From: Kudoa neothunni
Taxonomy: Eukaryota > Cnidaria
Assembly: GCA_964304625.1 (NCBI GenBank)
Contig: OZ199840.1
Span: 3,658,001 to 3,722,000 of the forward strand
Length of the DNA stretch: 64,000 nt
Direction of reading: 5' to 3'
Shown: positions 1 through 11,715 of the stretch, piece by piece
Layout: the number at the start of each line of letters is the position of its first letter
Numbering within the stretch: position 1 is the first letter of the stretch
Made by a program: the position numbers and the translations under genes
The notes under the pieces: generated by a model
What the model was told of the DNA's origin: nothing
What the model saw: the letters and a program-made list of their open reading frames with translations, nothing else
Databases searched by the model: none

Positions 1-1752
1 CCAATACCGGACTATGCGCCCATTATTAATATGAATTCAAACAATACAGCTGATAAAAACTTCACAGCGGTTGTGAAATTGAACGAGGAACAGAAGAACG
101 ATAGCAAATTAAATTCGAGCGCCGAAGTTCATCCAAGTTATCCTAATCCAGAACAACAAGAAAACCCCATCATTCCCGTTGTTGTTAGTGCTCCTTCTCC
201 TACAACTGACTATTCTACTACTACTCCTCCTCCTCCTCCTACTCAAATCGTTTATAGTACCGAAACGCCATCTCCTCCTCCACTCTCTCAAGTGGTGTAC
301 GGCCCTAACACTCAACCCCCCCTTTCTCCTCAGACAATGGACATTCCTGATACACCAACTACCCAAATGGTTTACGATACTGACACAAATCCATACTCGT
401 CTCCTTCGCAACCAATTTATAGTCCTATTACCCCCTCTTCATCTCCACAGGTTGTTTACACTCTTAGTACACCTCAACCAGAAACTATTTATAACTCAAT
501 CCCCCTATCTACTGATACCTCCACTGTTCCCCCTCCGCAAGTTGATTATAGTTACCCTTCAACTACGACGAAAACAACAACTTCAGCTAACGTAATATCA
601 TTGGAAGCCAGTTCAACCCCAATGCCATCGAATCAGGATGCTACTGCGATTGGATATTCTACGGTAAATCCCACAGTACAAACACCAAATGATGGAACCG
701 ATGGGCCTGAAAATATTGAGTATCAACATAAAATTAAGCCGGTTCAAGGAGGCAGTGTAACATTGAGCGATACATCTGACAAAATAAATCAGGTGTACAT
801 TCCTCAAGAGGTACCACCTGAACATATTAGCACATCGAGTGAAAGAGAAACTTCTAATTCGTTAGAATATACACAAACTACAACTATCGAGCCACCGACG
901 TATCTAAATAGTGGCTCTGCACAAATCAGCAGAACGAATCCTAATAAAAATCAAGATTTAAATACAGCTCAGGTTGATGCTGCTACATCTAACAATTCCC
1001 AAACGTCATCTGATAACGACCATAAAACTTTAGAGTTACATTCTAATGGGATAGATGATATAAAAGGTATTTTAATTCCTCAAAAAATTTATAACTTTTC
1101 CAATTTTAAAGACGAAGATGATTTCCAAGGAAACATCGTTACTTTTCCAAGTCCTCAAAACGCCGCATCTCTTGAAATTCCACTCATTAACGTTGATATT
1201 GACAACAACGTTACATCTATTTCGAATAACAACTATGACATCAAAAGCAAGAGTAATAACGAATATGAAGTAGAGTATGAAGGGCCGTATTACGAATCTT
1301 ACAGCCACACCGCCCAACCACAGCAGCCAGAAAATGAGGAATCACTTCAATACCAAACTGTAACAGCTTCACCAGGATATTCAGATACCTCTTCTTCACA
1401 TATTCAAAATAAACGCGCCCACCCGTCAAAAGTTGTATCGCTTCATGAAACAACTATCGACACAGGAAAACAACAGTACTACTTTAAAGAAGTCAAACCA
1501 ATCACCAACTATAGATCAGTCAATAGAAGAAGAAGTAAAATAGACAATGGAAGTAAAACAAAACCTCATTCAACAAAAAGTAAGTACACTAGTGACAGAT
1601 TTACGAGCAAAAAGAATTTGTCACTACACAAACCAAATATTTTGTCTTCTAAAACAAGGATTTATCGGCATCCTCCACAACAAATTAGAAACAGCCAACA
1701 CAAAAGATCAATCTACAAGAGAGACAACATCATGCGCTACTCAGTAGACTAG
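1..1752 (+). CDS. Pro/Thr/Ser-rich low-complexity protein, 3' part (unknown function)
   Basis: The frame is open from base 1 and the ATG at 31 is internal to it, so the gene begins left of the window. At least 583 residues are visible, ending in TAG. Counting from that Met, residues about 50-180 are rich in Pro, Thr and Ser and carry about seven loosely repeated units ending in an aliphatic-Tyr pair (TQIVY, SQVVY, TQMVY, SQPIY, PQVVY, PETIY, PQVDY). The middle is rich in Asn, Ser, Thr and acidic residues. The last 90 residues are strongly basic (Lys/Arg). No enzyme motif or membrane segment is seen in this part. The composition suggests an extracellular, cuticular or scaffold protein, but I do not recognise the family. 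Confidence 0.7.
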   Translation, partial: PIPDYAPIINMNSNNTADKNFTAVVKLNEEQKNDSKLNSSAEVHPSYPNPEQQENPIIPVVVSAPSPTTDYSTTTPPPPPTQIVYSTETPSPPPLSQVVYGPNTQPPLSPQTMDIPDTPTTQMVYDTDTNPYSSPSQPIYSPITPSSSPQVVYTLSTPQPETIYNSIPLSTDTSTVPPPQVDYSYPSTTTKTTTSANVISLEASSTPMPSNQDATAIGYSTVNPTVQTPNDGTDGPENIEYQHKIKPVQGGSVTLSDTSDKINQVYIPQEVPPEHISTSSERETSNSLEYTQTTTIEPPTYLNSGSAQISRTNPNKNQDLNTAQVDAATSNNSQTSSDNDHKTLELHSNGIDDIKGILIPQKIYNFSNFKDEDDFQGNIVTFPSPQNAASLEIPLINVDIDNNVTSISNNNYDIKSKSNNEYEVEYEGPYYESYSHTAQPQQPENEESLQYQTVTASPGYSDTSSSHIQNKRAHPSKVVSLHETTIDTGKQQYYFKEVKPITNYRSVNRRRSKIDNGSKTKPHSTKSKYTSDRFTSKKNLSLHKPNILSSKTRIYRHPPQQIRNSQHKRSIYKRDNIMRYSVD

Positions 1753-4700
1753 GAAAATTTGGATATAACTTGTAGTATTCTAAAAAAATTAGATGATTTT
1801 ATTTGAATCGTTATCTATTTATTTTATTTATCTAGAGTTTATTCTACGGGCGTTTGGCAATATTTATTATGTGGTAGTATCTATTTAAGAATAGATACTA
1901 CATTTTTCTTTAATTGTTTAGAAACAAATTTCGGTTCATAAAATGGCATTAATATGGTAAATTTAGAGATTATTAGAAAATAAATTTAAATAACAAATTT
2001 TTGTATGATTTTATTTTTATTTAAAGTAATAAAAATTATAAATATATAAAAATGCAATTTTATTAATAATTGCGAAAAAATTTCTAAAAAAAGTTAATAA
2101 AAATTGGATTCCGTTATGTGATAGATATTAAATATAGATATAATCTAGATATATGTAATTTTAAATATCTTTATCTTTCAATATATATAATAATGTCGCA
2201 ACGTTGCGTAATATTGCGTAATATTTAGGGACCGTTGAAAAAACTACGCAATATCGAGCCATCTCAGAACGCGTCGCAAGTTCAAATTTAACATTTCTTA
2301 CAAAATAACTAAACTATTTCATGATTTTTCATTTTTTTACTAAAATTAGCTTTAACAAAATTGTTAATTTGATGTACAGAAACAATTCTTTAGGATTCTC
2401 GCTGATACACGTCCTTTTTAATAGATTTATGACATTTTTACATGAACTGTTGTAATGATTTCATCGTCATGTTTGAAACCAGCATCTCCACGACACAATG
2501 AATTCACCATGATTATCTACATTTATACGTAATATTTCATTCTATGGCAAGAAATAATATCATCAACATTTTTATTTATACATATAAGCAGTGGTTCTTA
2601 ACCTGGGGTCCATAGACGAATCTAATGGGAACCTTGAGAAGTTTCAATAAAAATTGAATTCAATTTTATTAATATATATTCACTATAATTAGGTATTTTT
2701 AATATTAACGTAATTATTAAGAATTTCAAATATAATCTTGCGCTATTGTTTCATATAGATAGGTTCTAATTGGTACAAAATTTCCTTGTTTTATAATTTA
2801 TTTTGTAAAAAAATTTAAAATAGTAAAAGTCATTCAATAGTTTATTCTAGAATAACTAAAAATTTTCAACAAATATTACTTTATGTTGCAAACTGTGTAA
2901 ATAGAATGATTTCTCAGTTTACAACAGCCTGGTTAGCGAAACTGGATTTCCATAAAAAAAGTCACGAAATCGCTTATACGCGTGTTACACTTTCAAATAT
3001 TTTGCCAGTGTTCTGCGAACTTGTTGATAAAATGCAACAACAAAAATCTCATTAAATATTTTTCTAATGTTTATTATTAATATAAAAAATATGTTTTTAG
3101 CATGAAATTAGCATTCTATTATATAAGAATTCCTCCTTTGATAACTCTTTATTTTAATAAACACAATTACTAACAAAAATAAAGATTTTATATAGCATAG
3201 ATATTTCGATTACTATAAAAACATTTTATACCTAAATTGTTTAAGGATATTACTTTTTAACACATATACATAAATTCAAGAAATATTTTATTTTAATATA
3301 TTGTGCGTCACCTTCTATACCTTCTTAGATTTTAAATAATTTATAAAAGCTTAATGGGAAGGATTACAACGTTGTTAATTTTTTGTTTAATACCCAAAAC
3401 AATTCGTTTCTTAGTGATTAAAAATTCCTAGTATAAATTTCAAAAAAAATATTACATAATTAATTTACATAATAAATATTTTAATTAAATTGGGGATATT
3501 GAATAAATAATTCAAATTAAATCTACTATATAAAACAAACTAGTAATCCGTGTGTGTGTATGCACGCATTTTTCATTCTTTATAGAGAGATATATCGCTC
3601 CATTTGAGCGCATAAATGGAAAGATAAAATTTTATTTTAACATAGGAAAATACGTAAAAAATTATGAAATGTTTGCATTCTACAAAATGACTAAAAACAT
3701 TCTCACGTGATATGAGTGGTATGATTTCAGGATTTATGCAAACATATAGATCATTTCGTTAAATTTTTAAAAGTTGATTTTAAACGTACCATAGTGTTAA
3801 TTTTACTCTAAAATTATACAAAAGTAACTTAATAATTGAGTTATTTCAAATAAGGAAGGTTATATTAGGTTATATAGCCAAGAATTAATATGAAATTCAT
3901 TTGTTGATGTTTAACAAGATTAATCTTGTTCATATGGTATGATTTAGAGATTGCTGCAAACAACAAGGAGAAAATCGATTTTTAGGAGCTCAAAAGAGGA
4001 AATTTTAAACATTCAGTAATGTTTATTCGTTTTTAAAAACATAAAATAAGGTTGATACGTCCAAGTAGTTAATTATATCATCCGTTAATTGGCTAATCTT
4101 TGTACTATTTATCTAAATACTCTTAATTTACTTTGAACTTTAAATGATCATGGTCTACTTAGGCCTCTAACCTACTTGGCAGGGCAAAGAAGCCCACGCG
4201 GAGGGGGGGCTTTTGCGATAATAAAACATATTAAAATAAATCATTTTTTGGTCAAACCGATAAAATCCTATGTTTTTTTTTAAAGTTAAGTAAATACAAA
4301 TTAATATGTTAATAATAAATTTGTTATAGGCGTTATATTCTTTATTAAAAATAAAGTAAAAATATATTTCATTAAAACATAAAAAATAATGATTTAATAA
4401 AATCATTTCTGAATTTAATCCTTTAATAATTATATTTCATTTAGTTTAAAGAGTAAAATCCTTCAAACAAATATGTAAACTAAAAAATAATAGATAATTT
4501 TAGAATTTAATTCTTAATTATAGAAATTATATAATTTTAATAATGTAATATACATTGTTTCGATTACTCAAAACATGTCTATGATTACCAATGATAATTA
4601 ATTATCGAAAATAGACAAAAAACAAAATAATTTTCAATTATAAATATACATCAATATTTTAACCACAATTAAAGAGACCAAATAAAACATGTTGTGAATC

Positions 4701-5250
4701 AAGAGGAATTGAAAAATGCCTTCTCAAAATTGAACAACACAGCATCTTACTTCAAAAATAGAATTGGACTGAATTATATCTACCCATTGATAGAAAAGAA
4801 ATCCAGCATTATAAATTATAACGAATAATACATATTTATAACCGATTATTTTACACATAATATTTAAATATTATTTACAACGCTCACGCCGTCAACTGGA
4901 TATCGCACACATAAAATGTATTGCATACCTTTTTGTTAATCCTCCCAAAATCAATAATAAGCTCACGAGGCTGAAAAACCTAATTATAATTCTAACCAGT
5001 TAATATAAATGTTAACATAGTGATTTAACGCAAATTACATTAGACGGATCGAAATTATAAGATTAAAAAAATCCAAACGAACCTACTTTTGTTCAAATAA
5101 TAAAATAAGCGCGCATCCCACCCCAATAAAATCGTCATAAAAGTTAGAAAACCCTCACAAGAAATAACAACAATAATTAATAGACATAAATCAATATAGG
5201 TTTGTGGTAGATTTAGAAAACTTCGCCATGCAAACAAATATGACTAAGAA
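1753..5250. other. AT-rich intergenic spacer
   Basis: No gene is supported here. Short frames are AT-rich and lack codon structure. The only recognisable pattern is a hAT-type terminus at 2589-2618 (CAGTGGTTCTTAACCTGGGG), for which I found no partner. A short CG-richer patch lies at 4183-4212. Confidence 0.5.
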
Positions 5251-5806
5251 TTAGTTAAATAGACTCTTAATTTCTTCGCTTTCACACACATCCACATAAG
5301 CTTTGCCATCTGGTGTTTTGAATGAGGTGTCCGCCCCCTATCGAATTATACAGATGTAATGAGTTGGAGCACTAAACAACGAGAATGAAACTGAAATACA
5401 TGTTCAATTAAAAATTTGGCACATTCGTTATGATTTTCGTAGATAGCGGATAACAGGGCAGTGCTACCATAATCGTCTTTCAACTGTATGAACAACGAGT
5501 AATGATCAACACCAACTGCCACATAGAAAAACACACAAACAAAAATATACATTAACGTCAGCACCTCTCTCGATTAACAATTGTAACAATTCCAAACGAC
5601 CAAAATCAGCAGCAAGATGTAACAATGTCCTTCCGGTTTTAACTTTAGCGTTCACATCAGCCCCCTACCAAGCAATACAAATATCGTTAGTTTGATCCTA
5701 CCACTCACAGCACACTACAAACAATTCCTACCTGATCCAGGTAAGATCTTATAAGTTCATTTTCGCCATTCATAGCGGCCCAAACTATTTCATTGTTGTC
5801 AGCCAT
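5251..5806 (-). CDS. Mtpn: Myotrophin homologue, ankyrin-repeat protein
   Basis: Four exons on the minus strand (5732-5806, 5551-5664, 5400-5483, 5251-5337) with introns of 67, 67 and 62 nt give 119 residues; human myotrophin has 118. All exons join in phase 0. The product is a chain of ankyrin repeats: [20 protein letters not shown], then [24 protein letters not shown] and [13 protein letters not shown]. These align in order with the vertebrate protein, including the conserved start ([15 protein letters not shown] against the MCDKEFMWALKNGD type). Myotrophin binds actin capping protein in the cytosol and inhibits it. The start is the first ATG and fits the family length. Open frames spanning this region run through the introns. 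Confidence 0.9.
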
Positions 5807-6595
5807 CGTAACTATCAACAGACTGTGGTTTTTAAAACGGATTTAATTAATACGGGATCGGTTAACTTCGCGTTTCCGATCCCGATTTTATTAACAAATA
5901 TTTCTGTGTGGTTATGGATTAATTTGGTTATGCACGGTTGTGTAGCGGTCACACAATCAAATTATAATGATAAAAAATGTATTTTTTCAAATACTTATGT
6001 GTTGTTGGATCAAATCGGGTTTCCATTAATTCAAATCTATAACAAGGTTGTGCTGATCTCAGCCTATAATCCTATTACTTAGTCATTATTTTGTTCGTTT
6101 GTTAATTTCTCACAGGAGAACCTATCAAATCTTAGAAACTCTAATTTTTTGAAAACTTTATTATTGTTATTATTATAGGTATTTTGAATTTGTAACATCT
6201 TTCAACAAATTAATCAATATATAATTTGTGTTATTGTTTGTGGAATGATTTCATTTGATAGCTTTACATTTATTACTCATATGAGGTTATTATCAGCTTC
6301 AATCGTTTAGTTATCGTAACGTCAATAATTCTAAATCCTCACGTTAATTTTCCCTTGAAGCCTGAGTAAATTTTTCATTTATATTATTGATGTGGTAGAA
6401 ATTTCATGCTGTTTATATTTGAATGAGAATGATTTCATTGTGATTTTCTCATAACAAATTATATTATAGCTTAAGTGTTTTTCAAACAACTTATTTGTGG
6501 AGGACTAATTAATTTAGTATAACGGTTTGAGTACGAACTAATATGGATTATTAGGTTCCAAAAGCCTTTTCTCTCAACCCGTAAAAACAACTTAA
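5807..6595. other. Intergenic, upstream of myotrophin
   Basis: This is the presumed promoter side of the minus-strand myotrophin gene. An 85-codon open frame at 5825-6082 (+) starts with GTG, has no recognisable motif and is not called. The stretch ends at the TTAA target of the next element. Confidence 0.4.
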
Positions 6596-7987
6596 CCCTC
6601 CCCGTACTGCGTACGAAAAAATTACGCGTGTGCCGATGGGGTCCATTTGGGACCCCCTTTTAAATCGGCCTTAAACGCCACCAATTATTACGAAACTAAC
6701 AAGATGTTATTTATAGACATTTATAAGTATAAACAATAAAATCTAGCTCTCCCCGGTTGCTTAAAATGCAGATATGAGACCAAGATGAACTTATTGTGTC
6801 CGACCAATGTGATGAAATCAGCGCATACATTTTAGCATTAATGGCTTCGAAGACGTTTAAAAGACATAAATCTCTAATTTATTCGACTAGGTGCTATAAA
6901 AAATTAATAGGTGATGATCAAACACAGGCCAAACTAAGCGCCGTTCTGTAGAAATTATCGGACCGTTTCGGAAGTAGTAAATGTAGCGGCGCATGCAGTT
7001 TGCTCTGAGATTTCATAGAAAGTGGTGTTTGAAAAATTCGCATCGTTTTAATTCCTTCATAATTAAAATAAAAAATTACAAAGGTACATTGCTTATTAAT
7101 GTATTTACATTTTTAAATGCTACATCCCCTAACGTTTGTACGAACTTTTATTTATTTATTTGCATATTTAATAGTTAATATGATTGGATTAAAGAATTTA
7201 ATTTAAGGAAACCTAAGTTGTTTACATATTTTGGTATCCATACTTGCAAAACTGCTGGAACATACATTTAACGCTTCTATACGAATAATTCGTAGCACAT
7301 ACATGTCGATATCAATAATCAATAAACACACGGTGCTTTAACTACTGTTAAATACTCAATACAAATATTAATAGCCATTATTTCTGACTATTTTTAAAAA
7401 TTATTGACAGGTCTTACTGTTTATTTTATTAAATTTGCAATATAACAATTATTCGCCAAATACTTTATACTCTATTAATTTATATTTCGCCGAATAAAAA
7501 TTACGGAATCCTCAGATAATACACAAAGATTCTAATAGTTATATTGCAATTAATGAATAATGGATTAATTTTTTGTTGGTAAACAGAGATTCTTTAGAGA
7601 AACAAGAGCCTACCAACCAAGAAGCGCGGTACGGATGAATTCTCGCTGATCTCCTATGAAGTCGAAGTATGTATAAACCTTATGTATATATGGCTTAAAA
7701 ATCAATTAAACAAAATTTATATATATAAATAAGTAAAATAGATTAATATGCATATCATGAACCATTTTTCTCGAAATTTTATAGGAATAAACATGCGGAT
7801 TATGAAATAAATATAATCTCTAAGGCATATTTTTTAAATTAGAAAAAAAATTTTAGTTTCTATACTTACTTTTTAACTTTATAGAGGCATTCCTGGAATA
7901 GTTAAGAAGTCAATCGTTCAGTTTCAGAGTAACGCGAAAAATACTGAAATTGGGGTCCCTAATGGACCCCGCTTCGGACAGGGAGGG
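6596..7987. mobile_element. Non-autonomous piggyBac-type element (1.39 kb)
   Basis: The element is flanked by TTAA at 6592-6595 and 7988-7991, the duplicated target of piggyBac elements. Termini are inverted: CCCTCCCCGTACTG at the left and its near-complement CGGACAGGGAGGG at the right. Just inside both ends lie matching palindromes of the form GGGGTCC...GGACCCC (6637-6657 and 7953-7971). No transposase remnant was found inside, so it is called a MITE-like derivative. Confidence 0.7.
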
Positions 7988-8055
7988 TTAAACTAACATT
8001 GGTTTGGAAAAATTCTGTTATCATCTTAACAATTACAACTCTTAGGTTAGTATAA

Positions 8056-8677
8056 CCCCGTGGTACTCAAACTTTTTTGCGATTGAACCCATTTCTTATA
8101 CATTATTTATAATATAATGGAACCCTTATCCAAGTTAACCCATTAATATTAGTTCAACAAATCTAAATGGGTTAAAACTTATTATAATAAAAAATATTTG
8201 TCTGTAACACACTTGTCGAAATTGGAATAGTAAATACATATTATAATAAAGAAAATAATTTAAAACACACAGTATATTGGAGCATATTCCTTGTTTTTTT
8301 AACTATTGCTTGCGTACCGTTCATTCGCAAGTTCGCCTATTTCTGTGTCCTTTTTGGATGATGTTGTGTAAGTATTCTTTTTAACCGCCGACCAATAGTA
8401 GGACTTAAAGTGGTCAAAATAATCTGTTGAAAAGAAGAAATACTGATGTTAACAGCAAGGCAGCACAGTCTTCCTGCAGATGCGTTGGTATGTAACTAAA
8501 CGACAAAAGCCAGCTATCACCATTGTTACTAACTTAAGCTATCGATGAAAATTCATTTACATCATAAGATATGAACTATATATACCGATTTCTTATGTTA
8601 TGATTAAACTTTGCTTTTCATCGTAGCTTTGTGGAACTCCTGTACTTTCTTTATGGTATCCATTTTGAGAACCGCTG
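8056..8677. mobile_element. hAT-type MITE
   Basis: The left terminus reads CGTGGTACTCAAACTTTTTT. The right terminus is its imperfect inverted copy, CCATTTTGAGAACCGCTG. These are typical of hAT MITEs (CAGTGGTTCTCAAACT type). A clean 8-bp target duplication is not evident, so the ends may be eroded. No coding content is seen. Confidence 0.5.
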
Positions 8678-10447
8678 ATTTAGATTAACTCTATCTCAAG
8701 ACAACTTATATTTGTACATAACTTGATCTTTAATTCATTTCAAGATGAAGAAACTAGGCCACTGAAGTCAATAGTAACACTCACCTTCCTATGAGTAAAT
8801 TAAACTACTTAATTAATCTCAATTTTCCGTATACTATACTCATTATATATTATAAACATTATAATATTACAGTTTTAGAATTTTTTACAACGAAAAGAAT
8901 TATTGCGGTACATTTTACTACAAAACTTTTATAAGATCATTCTCTTGTAAAAACCTTATTAATGACTTTATATAAAAATATCAAATCATAATTTTAAAGT
9001 ACTCATTTAATGAGAAATAAATTGAATATACACAGAATCTGTGAACCACAAAAATATTATACAATAACAAACCTTTTTTGAGGTAGAACTTACCTCAAAA
9101 CCTTAGAGGATTAAAATATTTAATCCAGAGATATTTCCTCCAATCAATCAATTAATCAAATAATTGTGCATACAGTAATGGGCCGGTCTTACATCCATTG
9201 CTGATTTTACATATTATAAGGTCCGCTCATATTTTAAATGATTTCAAAAATTATTTAATGTTACAATTACTCGCATTTAATAATTTATAAGCTTCATTAT
9301 TACGAATAAAAGAAAAATAAAAAGTCAGATGAGGATCGCTCGTACGTACCTTTTTCCTTGACCGCGTAATTAAATTGAGCGTTTCTCGTTTTCTACCAGA
9401 GTTATTCAATTCATAAGTTTTTATGGTTACATTAATGTGACAGGTAGTTAAAAAACGAAGGATAAACATAGACACATGCTGTAAATATATAGTAATGTGG
9501 TTTATAATTAGAGGCCGTAATTTTCGATGACTATTTTTAAAATATTCGTCGTTTATTGAAAAGCTCGCGCACGCGCGGCACTACACTTTATTACCAAGCT
9601 AAATGTGCAATGAGATAAATGAATGAATATATTTTTTTTATAAAATTTTTCATTAGAATATAATATCTAAAGCATTCTCATTCGTTCAAACGCTAATTTC
9701 ACTGTATTACTTATGAGAAAATGCTTTAATTTTAAGAAACTTCTTTCCACGGCTGTAGGTGATGGCGATGTATGCACCAAATCTTGGCCTTCCCCTAGAC
9801 AATATGAATTATTTAGATTGGGTTATTATCTAAAATCCAGGACCTATCAGTTTATCATTTTATCATTTCTATGAAGTGAGAGTTTCAACAACTTTTGCTG
9901 TGGAATTTCTCGTTGATCGATGTTTACCAAATTTTGGTATATTTTTTAGATAAATTTCCTAATTTAAAGCTGTTTATTCGGATATATAATTGTCAATTCG
10001 TCTGTTTTTTCTGTCTGTAATAAAACGAAAAATAATAGATAAATTATCTCGATTGTAGCTGGAAAATGTAGAAATATTTTAAAAATTCGATGCTTTTCAA
10101 CGTTTATCGATTTTAATCTATAATTACGACATCTATTTATAATGGTTCCCTCCCTAATTCATATTAGTAACAATAGGGCAATGACAGTTACCCAAAGATT
10201 CAGAAATGGAAGATGATTTTATTGATAAAAATCAAAACTTTCAATATCGCCTTACTTTATTTAGAAAAGCTTGGAAACTATATTAAACATCGTGGATCGG
10301 AAATATATGAGTTGAGTTACGTCGGATTTTATTTCAGATGTTTATTCAATTTTAAGGTAAAAAAATAATCGTCTTTTCATTAATATTTAAGTTATAGCTA
10401 GTTGAATGGTTTAATATTTTTTGTGCTGCTCAAAGATGTACGTACTA
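8678..10447. other. AT-rich intergenic DNA
   Basis: No gene or element could be supported. Open frames such as 9251-9475 (-) are short and lack motifs. Confidence 0.4.
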
Positions 10448-11715
10448 CAATGGGTGACGGCTAATACTCACTTTTGCTTTTTTTTGCTTTTACATAGAGA
10501 ATTTATTACTTGTAGAACGCATTTGTTAAGTTGACGTTTATAGACATAATTCAGTTGAGTTTTTAAACTAGAAAAATAATTTTACGAGAAAACTTTGATA
10601 AAATAAAAAATTGAAATTTAAACGCATTGTTGGGTAATACGCACCTTTACCTTGAAATTAACCTTAAAATCGCGCGAAGGTACTATTTGATTTGTATGTA
10701 CGGTTGAAAAAACCTTTATGATATGATATGCTTATAATAAATGAAAAATAATATTCATTAAAATATTTGGAGTTAATAGTAGAAAAATAAGTCACAAACT
10801 TAAAAATTTTATTTCTATATTCATATGAATTTTAAATAATACTCTTTCCAAGAAATTATAAATTATGGAATTAGATGAAGGTGGAGCCGTAAATGTTAAA
10901 CAACAAACAATCGATGAATTCGACAAAAAATATACGAACGGATTACTTGAGTGAGGTCAAATATTTCAGAGTTGTACTTAACGCAAGAGCATTTTTAAAA
11001 ATAATGAAATTGTGAAGAAAATTATGAAGTGTGCCAATGATTTCAGTTATAATTGGTTTCCAGTTTTTAGGAACAGTTTAATCCGCGTAGATTTAACTTT
11101 TATAATGATGTCAAAATAGTTGATGAATGTACGTCTAAAAATCACTCTGAATAATTCTAAACTCAAGGTGGCGTTGAATTTTAATTAAGACAAAATTATG
11201 ATTCAATTTCAATGTAATTTTCAATATAGAAGATTTTAAAAATCAAGAAAGAGATCATTCGACTGAGAATGGCGATTTTCAACTACTTAAACATTATTTA
11301 AGTGTCACTTTTGAAATATGTGAATGTCGAAGCAGACAACGAAAAATATCAAAATTTATCCAATTATCTCAAGACATTAGTTTTTCCTATTTAGAAACAG
11401 TTGATGAAGAAATATCTAGATTACAAAAACCATTTAAATGCCTCAAATGTATAAAAGGATTTAAAACAAAACAGGGTTAAATTTATTTCCAAAAGTACGC
11501 TTAAAACTTAGAATAGGAATTATTTAACATATACATGAAATGTAAGACAAATAAAATCAACCGATGTTTTCTAGAGTAAAATATTACAATAATAATCAAG
11601 AATAACCGAATTTTGAATATACACATGCACCGAAAGTGCATATTACCTAATCTTGACTGCTAATTTTCATTTTTTCTCACATCCCAAAAAGATTACGTAT
11701 TACCGTCACCCACTG
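10448..11715 (+). mobile_element. TA-flanked DNA element, unrecognised family, copy 1 (1.27 kb)
   Basis: Terminal inverted repeats are CAATGGGTGACGGCTAATAC on the left and the complement of CAGTGGGTGACGGTAATACG on the right. A TA dinucleotide precedes the left end, as in Tc1/mariner-type elements. The interior matches a second copy at 34955-36212 in inverted orientation, at about 80% by eye over the first 600 nt. Both copies hold a degraded coding region starting near 10865 (MELDEGGAVNVKQQ) and running to a CxxC motif (KCLKCIKGF, about 11437-11463), with several stops. The protein family is not recognised. Confidence 0.65.

Noticed and set aside
179-595. Leu-rich 138-codon frame within the first gene
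   Set aside because: It is a frame-shifted reading of the Pro/Thr/Ser codons of the larger open frame and has no motif.
5346-5564. 72-codon frame in the myotrophin region
   Set aside because: It is exon 3 plus read-through of both neighbouring introns; the spliced model fits the 119-residue family length.
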